Below are positions 8,491 to 16,726 of a DNA stretch of 64,000 nucleotides, piece by piece. This DNA is from Pseudomonas sp. S30 (GTDB lineage Bacteria > Pseudomonadota > Gammaproteobacteria > Pseudomonadales > Pseudomonadaceae), in NCBI RefSeq assembly GCF_016518545.1, contig NZ_JACVTO010000006.1:62001-126000 (forward strand), given 5' to 3'. The position numbers and the translations under genes are program-made. The notes under the pieces are model-generated. The model made no database searches. It was not told the origin of the DNA and was given only the letters and a program-made list of their open reading frames with translations. The stretch's first letter is position 1; the number at the start of each line of letters is the position of its first letter.

Positions 8491-9399
8491 GTGAGCATTC
8501 ACTTCGATCTGAACGACCTGATGGCCTTCCGCGCGGTGGTGGAACAGGGCAGCTTTCGACGTGCAGCCGATTCCATCCGCATCACGCAGTCTGCCCTCAG
8601 TCGGCGCATCGAGAAGCTGGAAAACGCGCTGGCCGTTAAACTGTTCGAACGTACAACGCGCAAGGTCGCGCTGACCAATGTCGGCCGGGCCTTCCTGCCG
8701 CAGGTCGAGCGCCTGCTGGACGACCTGGATCTGGCCTTGCTCAGCATCGGCGACGGCGGCGTGTTGCTCAGTGGCACGCTCACCGTGGCCTGCGTGCCAT
8801 CGGCGGCCTATTACTTCATGCCGCAGGCCATCCGCAGCTTCCGGGCGCGCTTCCCGCGCATCAAGATCAAGCTGATCGACGCCTCGGCCAACGAAGTCAG
8901 TGCTGCGGTCACGGCGGGGGAGGCCGACTTCGGAGTGAGTTTCACCGGAAACCTCGCGCCCGAGATCGAGTTCAGCCCGCTGATGGAGGAGCGCTACGTC
9001 CTGGCCTGTCGGCGGGATCATGCACTGGCTCAGCGTGCCTCGGTCACTTGGGCCGAGGCTTACCAGCACGACTACATTGCCTTGGCCAGGTCTTCGGGCA
9101 ACCGACTGGTGCTGGATCGTGCGTTGCAGGGGGTGGACGTGGACGAGCGCAGCATCTGCGAGGCACGTCACGTCACAACGGCCCTCGGGCTGGTAGAAGC
9201 AGGCTTGGGGGTTGCGGTAGTGCCTTCGATCGCCATGCCCATGGGCGCGCACCCGATACTGGTGGGCGTCGCGCTGACCGAGCCCGAGGTGGTGAGGCAG
9301 CTGGGCATCCTCAAGCGCCGCGGGCGAACCTTGACGCCTGCGGCACTCGATCTGGAAGGTCTGATCCGTCAGTTGCCGGAGCGCTTAGCGCGGTACTGA
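8491..9399 (+). CDS. LysR-family transcriptional regulator
   Basis: A 302-residue LTTR. The N-terminal winged helix-turn-helix covers about residues 5-65 (LNDLMAFRAVVEQGSFRRAA, then SALSRRIEKLE), and the periplasmic-binding-like effector domain spans 90-300. The start is GTG at 8491. The gene is convergent with the operon to its right and overlaps the end of the binding-protein gene by 15 bp. I infer that it controls the neighbouring transporter cluster, because LysR regulators commonly act locally, but no operator is visible to prove it. Confidence 0.88.
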   Translation: MSIHFDLNDLMAFRAVVEQGSFRRAADSIRITQSALSRRIEKLENALAVKLFERTTRKVALTNVGRAFLPQVERLLDDLDLALLSIGDGGVLLSGTLTVACVPSAAYYFMPQAIRSFRARFPRIKIKLIDASANEVSAAVTAGEADFGVSFTGNLAPEIEFSPLMEERYVLACRRDHALAQRASVTWAEAYQHDYIALARSSGNRLVLDRALQGVDVDERSICEARHVTTALGLVEAGLGVAVVPSIAMPMGAHPILVGVALTEPEVVRQLGILKRRGRTLTPAALDLEGLIRQLPERLARY

Positions 9400-10161
9400 G
9401 TCCAGGCCCGTGGCGCGCAGGGTGGCCTGGGCCTGCTCGGAAGACAGGCTGCGAAGCAGCGCCCTGGCCTGGGCCGGGTGCTCGGCATTGACTGGGATGC
9501 CTGCCGCGTAGCGGGTCACCGACTGCACGCTTTCCGGAATCTTGCCGACGAAGGTGGTGCCCGCGATCGGCAGTAGCTCGGCCACCTGCTGGAAGCCCAC
9601 TTCGTAGTCCCCGCTGGCGACCACCGAGGCGACCGGAATGCGCTCGATCATCTTGCCCTTGGGCGCGAGCTGCTGTTCCACGCCCAGCTTCTTGAACAGC
9701 TGGTTCTGGATGTACACGCCGCTGGCGCTGTCCGAGTAGGCCACCGACCTGGCTGCCAGCAAGGTACGCTTGAGGGCTTGCTCGGTGTCGATATCGGGCT
9801 TGGGGGCGCCTGCCTTCACCACCATGCCGATGCGCGAGTCGGCCAGCTCCACGCGCGAAGCCGGGTCGACTTTGCCTTGCTTGATCAGATCGTCCAGTGC
9901 GTAGCCGACCATGATCACCACATCAGCGTGTTCGCCACGGGCCAGACGATTGGGAATGGCCTCCTGGGCCTTGCCCATCGAAGGGCCGAGCACGGTCTTC
10001 AAGGTGTTGCCACTGTGTTGGGCGAACTCCGGCCCCAGCCTCTGATAGGCGGCAGTGAATCCGCCCGAGGTCATGACGGTCAATTCCTCGGCATGAACCG
10101 CGTTGCTGAACGCGCAGACGGCGAAGGCGACGGCATTGAGGGACTTGAACAAGGGTTTCAT
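9385..10161 (-). CDS. Periplasmic binding-fold protein, candidate aconitate isomerase
   Basis: A 258-residue exported protein with a signal peptide (cleavage near AVHA, residue 24) and a ModA-like type II binding-protein fold (ELTVMTSGGFTAAY; ADVVIMVG; ASVVASGDYEVGFQQ). There is no ABC permease or ATPase nearby, so it is unlikely to feed an ABC importer. The characterised periplasmic aconitate isomerase of Pseudomonas sp. WU-0701 belongs to this fold and is of similar size, and the gene just upstream encodes a citrate/tricarballylate-type MHS transporter. I therefore propose trans-aconitate isomerisation; a solute-binding or sensory role is the alternative. ATG 10161 has a strong AAGGAAA site. 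Confidence 0.62.
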   Translation of the reverse strand: MKPLFKSLNAVAFAVCAFSNAVHAEELTVMTSGGFTAAYQRLGPEFAQHSGNTLKTVLGPSMGKAQEAIPNRLARGEHADVVIMVGYALDDLIKQGKVDPASRVELADSRIGMVVKAGAPKPDIDTEQALKRTLLAARSVAYSDSASGVYIQNQLFKKLGVEQQLAPKGKMIERIPVASVVASGDYEVGFQQVAELLPIAGTTFVGKIPESVQSVTRYAAGIPVNAEHPAQARALLRSLSSEQAQATLRATGLDSVPR

Positions 10162-10174
10162 GGCAGTTTCCTTA

Positions 10175-11476
10175 TCAGGCGGTGGCCGGCGCGTGAGCGC
10201 GGGCGGCAATACGGCGGTACAGCACGAGCGTGGCGGCGAATGCACACAGCGCGGCGAACATCATCCAGTAAGCGGGAGCGGCCTTGTCACCGGTGGCGTG
10301 GATCAACCAGGTGGAAAGGGCGGGCGTGAAGCCACCGAAGATCGCCGTGGCCAGGCTGTAGGCGAGGGAGAAGCCGGCCACGCGCACCTCGACCGGCATG
10401 ATCTCGGTGAGCGCAGGGATCATGGCGCCGTTGTACAGCCCGTAGAGGCAGGAGAACCACAGCAGCACCTCGAGCATGTGCGCGAAGCTCGGCGCCTGGG
10501 CCAGGAACGCCAGGGCCGGGTAGGCGGTCAGCAGGGTGAGAAGCGACATGACCGCCAGCAGCGGCTTGCGCCCCATGCGGTCACTCAGCGCGCCGCCGAT
10601 CGGCAGCCAGATGAAGTTGGACACACCCACCAGCAGGGTGACGATCAAGGCATCGCTGGTGCTCAGTTGCAGCACCGATTTGCCGAAGGTCGGCGCATAG
10701 ACCGTGATCATGTAGAAGGCCGTGGTGGTCATGGCCACCATCAGCATGCCCAGAATCACGATCGATGCGTTGGCGTACAGCGTGGCGAACACGGCCTTCA
10801 TGGTCGGGCGGTGCTCACGCCTGGAGAACTCTTCGGTCTCCTGGAGGCTGCGGCGCAGCAGGAAGATGCATGGGATGATCAGGCAGCCGACCGCGAAGGG
10901 AATTCTCCAGCCCCATTGCGACAGCTCGGCAGGGCTGAGCCAGAAGTTCAGGCCATAGCCCAGGGCCGCGGCGAACACGATCGCCACTTGTTGGCTGGCC
11001 GACTGCCAGCTGGCGAAGAAGCCCTTGCGGCCCGGCGTTGCCATCTCTGCCAGGTAGACCGAAACCCCGCCCATCTCGGCGCCCGCCGAGAAGCCTTGCA
11101 GCAAGCGGCCTGCCAGCACCAGCGCTGGCGCCCACAAGCCGATGCTCGAATAGCCCGGCACCAGCACGATCAGCAACGTCCCGCTGGCCATGATCGCCAG
11201 GGTGACGATCAGCCCCTTGCGGCGGCCGACGTCGTCGATGTAGGCGCCGAGTATCACCGCTCCCAGAGGCCGCATCAGGAAGCCTGCGCCGAACACGGCG
11301 AAGGTCATCATCAGCGAAGCGAACTCGTCGCCGGCGGGGAAAAACGCGCCCGCGATCTGCGTGGCATAGAAGCCGAACAGGAAGAAGTCGAACTGCTCGA
11401 GGAAGTTTCCGGATGTCACCCGGAATACCCTTCCGGCCTTCGACGGATTCTTGGCAGGGGGTTGAGACGTACGCAT
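10175..11476 (-). CDS. MHS-family MFS transporter, citrate/tricarballylate type
   Basis: A 433-residue inner-membrane proton symporter with 12 predicted helices. The opening [19 protein letters not shown] and the loop motif IDDVGRRKG match the metabolite:H+ symporter branch that contains CitA and TcuC. It ends 13 bp before the binding-fold gene, so both are in one transcript reading leftward. With that neighbour, di- or tricarboxylate uptake (citrate, tricarballylate or aconitate) is the likely job; the exact substrate is not determined by sequence. ATG 11476 follows a GGAG site. Confidence 0.85.
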   Translation of the reverse strand: MRTSQPPAKNPSKAGRVFRVTSGNFLEQFDFFLFGFYATQIAGAFFPAGDEFASLMMTFAVFGAGFLMRPLGAVILGAYIDDVGRRKGLIVTLAIMASGTLLIVLVPGYSSIGLWAPALVLAGRLLQGFSAGAEMGGVSVYLAEMATPGRKGFFASWQSASQQVAIVFAAALGYGLNFWLSPAELSQWGWRIPFAVGCLIIPCIFLLRRSLQETEEFSRREHRPTMKAVFATLYANASIVILGMLMVAMTTTAFYMITVYAPTFGKSVLQLSTSDALIVTLLVGVSNFIWLPIGGALSDRMGRKPLLAVMSLLTLLTAYPALAFLAQAPSFAHMLEVLLWFSCLYGLYNGAMIPALTEIMPVEVRVAGFSLAYSLATAIFGGFTPALSTWLIHATGDKAAPAYWMMFAALCAFAATLVLYRRIAARAHAPATA

Positions 11477-11663
11477 GTTGCTCTCCAGCTTTTATTAAAT
11501 GTTGTAAGTGCTTGTAACTGGAGATTCTCGACCAGTAGCACGCTGGCGATAAGCGTTCAATTTGCATGGATTGATGCGTGAATGCGATCAATCAGCCGCC
11601 ACTGTGGCGGCTGAATGAGCGAGGTTGAGTCGGCGGCAGGCCGACCAGCAGGATGCAGGGCGG

Positions 11664-12599
11664 TCAGCTGAAGCGAATGTCCAGTGAGCGCAGGTAGGTT
11701 TGCAGCCCGGCATCCTGGATCGGGATCAGGTAGGCGTCCTGCTCCAGGGATTCGTTGTAATGCGCGTGCCAGTAGCCGGGCGGGGTGACGAACGCCAAAC
11801 CCGGTTGCCAGTCAACCCGGGTGGGATTGACGATCTGGCCCTGTGGGTCCAGTGCGGTGCCTACCAGGGTGTAGCAACCCGTCGGGCAGTCGATGATGAA
11901 GTCCAGGGCGACCGATTGATGGCGGTGGGGCTTTTGCACGGCGCCGGCCGGCACGATGCCGTACATCGCCCAGAGCACGTGGGTCACGGTTCGGGTCTGC
12001 GGAAAGTGCTTGTTGCCAAGCAGGATGCTGACCCGGCTGCGGTCGGCGGCGCGTGGGTCGTTGGCGGCTTCCTGCAGCCTGGCATTGGCCACCTCCGCCG
12101 GGTAGAGCGTCGCGGCGAAGCGTTCGCAGGTGCTCTGCACACCCAGATAACGCAGCAGAGGTTCGTCGTGCACGTAATAAAGACGCGCGTTCGTGGTGGC
12201 CTGCAAGGTAGTGCTGCGCAGGCCCGGCATGGTGATGAAGCTGCCGCGCTGCCAGTCGAAGCGGGTTTCGTCATAGTCGAAACGGCCGGCGCCCTCGATC
12301 ACGTAGAGCACCTGGGACGTGGCGTTGGGCTTGAGCGTCAGGCTGTCGCCCGCGTTCAGGCGAATGAAATTGGCGCAGAGACCAGGACTGGTGGCCGGGC
12401 CTTCGCTGCCCAGGCGGTCGCTCAGGTCCAGGGCAATCACGCGGCTCGGGCCGTCGTCGTAAAGCGTGCTGGGAAAGGTCTGGAAGGGCACTTGGGAGAT
12501 CAGCTTGGCGGCGATGGGGTTGGCGGCCTTGCTGTATTCGAAGTACTGCGCGTCGTCCACAGGTGACGACACGGCGTGCAGGTCGGGAGCAGGTTTCAT
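11664..12599 (-). CDS. Bicupin protein, dioxygenase-like
   Basis: A 311-residue protein with two cupin barrels. The N-terminal barrel (about residues 85-155: FIRLNAGDSL, VLYVIEGAGRF) lacks obvious histidine ligands. The C-terminal barrel (about 205-300) has HRHQS and GYWHAHYNE, which could bind a metal. The layout recalls gentisate dioxygenase-type bicupins, but I cannot name a substrate. It lies 187 bp upstream of the MHS transporter on the same strand, so it may share regulation with the tricarboxylate cluster. ATG 12599 is preceded by GAGGATAGCCCG. Confidence 0.72.
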   Translation of the reverse strand: MKPAPDLHAVSSPVDDAQYFEYSKAANPIAAKLISQVPFQTFPSTLYDDGPSRVIALDLSDRLGSEGPATSPGLCANFIRLNAGDSLTLKPNATSQVLYVIEGAGRFDYDETRFDWQRGSFITMPGLRSTTLQATTNARLYYVHDEPLLRYLGVQSTCERFAATLYPAEVANARLQEAANDPRAADRSRVSILLGNKHFPQTRTVTHVLWAMYGIVPAGAVQKPHRHQSVALDFIIDCPTGCYTLVGTALDPQGQIVNPTRVDWQPGLAFVTPPGYWHAHYNESLEQDAYLIPIQDAGLQTYLRSLDIRFS

Positions 12600-12853
12600 C
12601 GGGCTATCCTCATGATCACGAAAAGACGCACTGGCGTGCGCAGATGTGCTGACGATCAGAACAGCGTAGGCCAAGCGACCGGCAGTCACCTGGCTACTGC
12701 GCCCATGCCCGCGCTCCGTGCTTCGTGAAGAACACGCAAGCCGTTGATTTTACTTGTGCTATCGCCATGGCTGATTGTGCCGCCGATCTGGCAGGTATAG
12801 ACTTCGCGCACTCTCACCGAAGGCCCCTCTGGTCCCTGTGACCGCCAGCCAGC
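12600..12853. other. Intergenic stretch between bicupin gene and hda
   Basis: Divergent spacer of 254 bp. I see no convincing gene; it should carry the promoters of both flanking genes. Confidence 0.5.
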
Positions 12854-13558
12854 ATGAAACCGATCCAGTTGCCCCTGGGTGTGCGCCTGCGCGATGACGC
12901 CACCTTCATCAACTATTACCCGGGCGCCAATGCCGCGGCGCTGGGCTATGTCGAGCGGTTGTGCGAGGCGGATGCCGGCTGGACCGAAAGCCTCATCTAT
13001 CTCTGGGGAAAACAGGGGGCAGGGCGTACGCATCTGTTGCAGGCAGCCACTCACCGCTTTCAGCAGCTCGGCGAGCCGGCAGTCTACCTGCCGCTGGCGC
13101 AATTGCTCGATCGGGGGGTGGAACTGCTCGACCACCTGGAACAGTACGAACTGGTGTGCATCGACGACCTGCACGTGATCGCCGGCAAGGCCGATTGGGA
13201 AGAGGCGATGTTCCACCTGTTCAACCGCCTGCGTGACAGCGGCAGGCGCCTGCTACTGGCGGCCTCCAGTTCGCCGCGGGAATTGCCGATCAAGCTTGCC
13301 GACCTCAAGTCGCGCCTGACCCTGGCGCTGATCTTCCAGATGCGTGCGCTTTCCGACGAAGAAAAGCTGCGCGCGTTGCAGCTACGCGCCTCGCGCCGCG
13401 GGCTGCACCTCACCGACGAAGTCGGACACTTCATCCTTACCCGTGGCACGCGCAGCATGAGCGCCCTGTTCGACCTGCTCGAACGCCTCGACCAGGCCTC
13501 GTTGCAGGCCCAGCGCAAGCTGACGATTCCCTTCCTCAAGGAGACGCTGGGCTGGTGA
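12854..13558 (+). CDS. hda: DnaA regulatory inactivator Hda
   Basis: A 234-residue AAA+ protein related to DnaA domain III but lacking the DNA-binding domain IV. With the DNA-loaded clamp, Hda stimulates ATP hydrolysis on DnaA and prevents re-initiation. The P-loop is GKQGAGRT (residues 52-59), the Walker B is VCIDDLHVI and the sensor region is LKSRLTLAL. The N-terminus MKPIQLPLGVRLRD matches the clamp-binding type (QLPLGV). ATG at 12854. Two NlpC/P60 genes follow on the same strand. Confidence 0.93.
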   Translation: MKPIQLPLGVRLRDDATFINYYPGANAAALGYVERLCEADAGWTESLIYLWGKQGAGRTHLLQAATHRFQQLGEPAVYLPLAQLLDRGVELLDHLEQYELVCIDDLHVIAGKADWEEAMFHLFNRLRDSGRRLLLAASSSPRELPIKLADLKSRLTLALIFQMRALSDEEKLRALQLRASRRGLHLTDEVGHFILTRGTRSMSALFDLLERLDQASLQAQRKLTIPFLKETLGW

Positions 13559-13679
13559 TCCTCCAAGGTGCCGACGCCTTAGAACACAGAAGTCACATTT
13601 TTCTCGATAAAATTTGCAAATGATTCCGATAGAAGGCATAGTTTCCACCTTCCAACGGATCCCAGACACGGTCGTGCCC

Positions 13680-14321
13680 ATGCTCAAGCGCTTCGCACCC
13701 CTCGTGCCCCTCGCACTTGTGACCCTGCTTTTTGGCTGCGCGGCCCAAGGCCCGACTTCCCAGCCCCAGGATCGCCCCTCGGTCACCGCACAAAGCGCGG
13801 TCAAATCCCAGGCTTCGCATTCGTCGATCTTCGACGAGCAGGACCTGGCGACCGAAGAAGACCTCCAAGCCTTCTCCAGCAACAGCAAGCCCTATGAACT
13901 CCCCGTGCTGGCCGACAGCATTCTGGAGCGTGGCATGGCGCTGATCGGCACCCGCTACCGCTTCGGCGGCACCTCGGAGCAATCCGGTTTCGATTGCAGC
14001 GGTTTCATCGGCTACTTGTTCCGCGAAGAGGCTGGCATGAACCTGCCACGCTCGACCCGCGAAATGATCAACGTCGATGCCCCCAAGGTGGCCCGCAACA
14101 AGCTCAAGCCCGGCGATCTGCTGTTCTTCAGCACCAACGGCCGTGGTCGTGTCAGCCATGCCGGCATCTATCTGGGTGACAATCAGTTCATCCACTCCAG
14201 CAGCCGCCGCAGCGGTGGTGTACGCATCGACAGCCTGGGCGATCGTTATTGGAGCAAAACCTTCCTCGAAGCCAAGCGTGCCTTGGCCATGGCGCCGACG
14301 ACCACACTGTCACGAAACTAA
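13680..14321 (+). CDS. NlpC/P60 lipoprotein, peptidoglycan hydrolase
   Basis: A 213-residue lipoprotein with lipobox LFGC (Cys20) and a C-terminal NlpC/P60 papain-like domain. The catalytic cysteine is Cys106 in FDCSGF, the histidine is His160 in VSHAG, and His172 fits the third polar residue. Such enzymes cut murein stem peptides, as in MepS/Spr. ATG 13680 starts the lipoprotein signal; an upstream in-frame ATG would spoil it. A second, shorter paralog follows about 135 bp downstream. The tandem pair after hda is typical of pseudomonads. Confidence 0.92.
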   Translation: MLKRFAPLVPLALVTLLFGCAAQGPTSQPQDRPSVTAQSAVKSQASHSSIFDEQDLATEEDLQAFSSNSKPYELPVLADSILERGMALIGTRYRFGGTSEQSGFDCSGFIGYLFREEAGMNLPRSTREMINVDAPKVARNKLKPGDLLFFSTNGRGRVSHAGIYLGDNQFIHSSSRRSGGVRIDSLGDRYWSKTFLEAKRALAMAPTTTLSRN

Positions 14322-14343
14322 TGGCACGGTGCTGTACTCTGAT

Positions 14344-14375
14344 CACGGCGATTGGCTGAAAAGCTAATCGCCGTG
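14344..14375 (+). terminator. Long hairpin between the two NlpC/P60 genes
   Basis: A 14-bp stem with one G-T pair (14344-14357 with 14362-14375) encloses a GAAA tetraloop. No clear T run follows, so it may be an RNA stability element or weak terminator instead of a classical terminator. Confidence 0.5.
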
Positions 14376-14456
14376 CGCATTTACGAATAGCGTCTAATCT
14401 AAATTCTCAACTCTATCTTCGGCTGCGGCCGATCGGTCTCAGACAGGTTCTGACCC

Positions 14457-14996
14457 ATGGCGATCATGACGCGCTTCGCATTCCTTTCCCTGGTGGCATT
14501 GCTCGCTGCCTGCTCCAGCCGTCCTCCGGCACCCCCTCCCGTGGCTAAGAAGCCACCGGTGGTGTTCATCGACCAACCCTCGGCCTCGCCGGTGGCCGAT
14601 GACGTGCTGATCCGCGCGATCGGCCTGGTGGGAACGCCGTACCGTTGGGGCGGCAATACGCCCGATGCAGGCTTCGATTGCAGCGGTCTGATCGGTTATG
14701 TCTATCGCGACGCCGCGAACATCAGCCTGCCGCGCTCGACCCGCGAGATGATCGTCATGCGCGCCCCGACCATCGACATCAACGCCTTGCAGTCCGGTGA
14801 TCTGGTGTTCTTCGCTACCGGCGGCGGTTCGCGCGTGAGCCATGCCGGTATCTACGTGGGGGAGGGGCGCTTCGTGCATGCGCCTTCCAGTGGCGGCACC
14901 GTGCGCCTGGACTACCTCTCCAACAGCTACTGGTCCAGGGCCTACCTGCAGGCCAAGCGGGTACTGGCACCAGGGCATCTGGCGCAGAACCCCTGA
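14457..14996 (+). CDS. NlpC/P60 lipoprotein, second paralog
   Basis: A 179-residue lipoprotein with lipobox LAAC (Cys19), a short proline-rich linker (PPAPPPVAKKPP) and an NlpC/P60 domain with Cys75 (FDCSGL), His129 (VSHAG) and His141. It shares the STREMI and SHAGIY motifs with the upstream paralog, so a tandem duplication is likely, with a shorter linker here. Predicted to cleave peptidoglycan cross-links or stem peptides at the cell envelope. Confidence 0.92.
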   Translation: MAIMTRFAFLSLVALLAACSSRPPAPPPVAKKPPVVFIDQPSASPVADDVLIRAIGLVGTPYRWGGNTPDAGFDCSGLIGYVYRDAANISLPRSTREMIVMRAPTIDINALQSGDLVFFATGGGSRVSHAGIYVGEGRFVHAPSSGGTVRLDYLSNSYWSRAYLQAKRVLAPGHLAQNP

Positions 14997-15014
14997 TCGA
15001 GGGCGCCCTGGGGC

Positions 15015-15593
15015 TCAGGCCTGTTTGAGCAGCACGGCGATTCCCGGGTGATACTGGCCCGCCTCGTTGTGCAGGTTGCGATAGGCGTAGGGGAAGTACC
15101 AGGCGATGACGCACGCCGTGTGCTTGCCCAGATCGTCCACCAGGTCCTGCAGCTCTTCCGGGCTGGCATGCTGGCCGGGCTTCCAGGGGCTGACGAACAA
15201 CGCTCCGGCCTTGAACTGGCTGGAATAGCCGGTCATTCGCGCCAGTGCTGCGGTCTCCTGCAAGGCAGTCGCCAGATCCAGGCGGGCGATCCGCGGCCAG
15301 CGCTGCTCGACGTGCAGGTGCAAGGACTGCTCGGCATCGGCAATATTCAGGTCGCAGCGTGAGTCCCGCGCCCCTTCATCACGCTGCTTCTTGCCCTGAT
15401 AGCGTTGCAGCGCCACACGCTCGGCTTGCCACGCTGCGGCGGCGAGTAGTCCGGCATTGGCTTGTGCACCGTGCCAGTAGGGCGCATCGGTATCACCGTG
15501 TATCTGGCTGAAGCGGTCGATACACTCGACCCAGCGCTCGAACACCGGGCGCAGGAACTCCATTTGCGGATTGTTGACGATCAAGCCTTGCAT
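15015..15593 (-). CDS. Conserved protein of unknown function
   Basis: A 192-residue soluble protein without signal peptide or membrane segments. It is rich in A, Q and W with several aromatic patches (FSQIHGDTDAPYWHGAQA; YFPYAYRNLHNEAGQYH). I recognise no family. A GTG at 15596 directly precedes ATG 15593; the AAGGAG site fits the ATG best. The gene ends 18 bp from the convergent NlpC/P60 gene and diverges from the cobalamin riboswitch, so any link with cobalamin genes is positional only. Confidence 0.7.
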   Translation of the reverse strand: MQGLIVNNPQMEFLRPVFERWVECIDRFSQIHGDTDAPYWHGAQANAGLLAAAAWQAERVALQRYQGKKQRDEGARDSRCDLNIADAEQSLHLHVEQRWPRIARLDLATALQETAALARMTGYSSQFKAGALFVSPWKPGQHASPEELQDLVDDLGKHTACVIAWYFPYAYRNLHNEAGQYHPGIAVLLKQA

Positions 15594-15730
15594 CACGCGC
15601 TCTCCTTGTAGTTATGACCGCGCACATCTGAAATGATGTCTATTTGATATCACTGTATCAGGCTTGAGACAAAGCGCCTGCCTGCCCGTCCAGCGGCGGT
15701 GTTCAATTGACGCTCCCGGTGCAACCCTCT

Positions 15731-15956
15731 AACCTTCGCGGCGTGTTTCAGGTGCTCGGCGGACAGGCTCCGCCAGAGTGAAACTGGGAAGCCGGTGGGC
15801 GCCATGGTGGCGCGAATCCGGCGCTGCCCCCGCAACGGTAGGTGAGTCGAGGCTGCGCAGGGCCACTGGAGTGCTCCGGGAAGGCGCGCGGCATCGGGCC
15901 AGGCTTCTATGGAGAAGTCCTGCCGCCCGGCTCACGAGCCCGGAGACCGGCCTGTC
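15731..15956 (+). promoter_or_regulatory. Adenosylcobalamin riboswitch upstream of cobO
   Basis: The stretch shows the ordered landmarks of a B12 riboswitch: the start TTTCAGGTGC, the GAAACTGGGAAGCCGGTG segment, the B12 box GCTGCCCCCGCAACGGTA (15823-15840) and the closing AGCCCGGAGACCGGCC. It precedes the whole cob operon. A 7-bp hairpin downstream (15967-15973 with 15979-15985) exposes GGAGG in its loop and may be part of the expression platform. The expected action is repression when adenosylcobalamin is plentiful. Confidence 0.95.
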
Positions 15957-16114
15957 ACTGCCAACGGCATCACGGAGGGTGATGCGCGCCGCCCGTGCCC
16001 CCGCCACGGCCATTGCGTGCTCCCGTCCGTGCCTGCCTGTCCTGATCACCTGTCGCTGCGCCGCCAGTCGGCGAAGGCTGAGCCTGCGTGGCGACAGTTT
16101 GCGGAGTACTGCTG

Positions 16115-16726
16115 ATGAACGAATCCACCGACCGTGACGAACGCCACCTGGCGCGCATGCTGCGCAAGAAGGCGGTGATCGACGAGCGCATCGCCAATTC
16201 TCCCAATGAATGCGGCCTGCTGCTGGTGCTCACCGGCAACGGCAAGGGCAAGAGCAGTTCGGCGTTCGGCATGCTCGCCCGGGCCATGGGCCATGGCATG
16301 CACTGTGGCGTGGTGCAGTTCATCAAGGGGCGCAACAGCACCGGCGAGGAACTGTTCTTCCGGCGCTTTCCCGATCAGGTGCGCTACCACGTGATGGGCG
16401 AGGGTTTCACCTGGGAAACCCAGGACCGTCAGCGCGACATCGCCGCGGCCCAGGCGGCCTGGGCGGTGTCGCGGGAACTGTTGCACGACCCAGCCGTGCA
16501 GTTCGTGGTGCTCGACGAGCTGAACATTGCCCTCAAACATGGCTACCTGGACCTCGACCAGGTGCTCTCGGACCTTCAGGCGCGCCCGCCCATGCAGCAC
16601 GTGATCGTCACGGGCCGAGGCGCCAAGCCGGAGATGATCGAGCTGGCCGATACGGTCACCGAGATGGGCATGCTCAAGCACGCCTTCCAGGCGGGCATTC
16701 GCGCGCAGAAGGGCGTCGAGCTGTGA
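16115..16726 (+). CDS. cobO: Cob(I)yrinic acid a,c-diamide adenosyltransferase
   Basis: A 203-residue CobA/BtuR-type ATP:corrinoid adenosyltransferase that adds the 5'-deoxyadenosyl ligand to cobalt. The P-loop GNGKGKSS covers residues 41-48, and VVLDELNIAL is the conserved acidic segment. ATG 16115 has GGAG 8 bases upstream. It is the first gene of the operon under the B12 riboswitch, and cobB begins in the last codon (GTGA overlap). Confidence 0.96.
   Translation: MNESTDRDERHLARMLRKKAVIDERIANSPNECGLLLVLTGNGKGKSSSAFGMLARAMGHGMHCGVVQFIKGRNSTGEELFFRRFPDQVRYHVMGEGFTWETQDRQRDIAAAQAAWAVSRELLHDPAVQFVVLDELNIALKHGYLDLDQVLSDLQARPPMQHVIVTGRGAKPEMIELADTVTEMGMLKHAFQAGIRAQKGVEL

Noticed and set aside
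9385..10161. Molybdate ABC transporter binding protein ModA
   Set aside because: The fold fits, but no modB/modC or molybdenum genes are adjacent and the operon partner is an MFS symporter.
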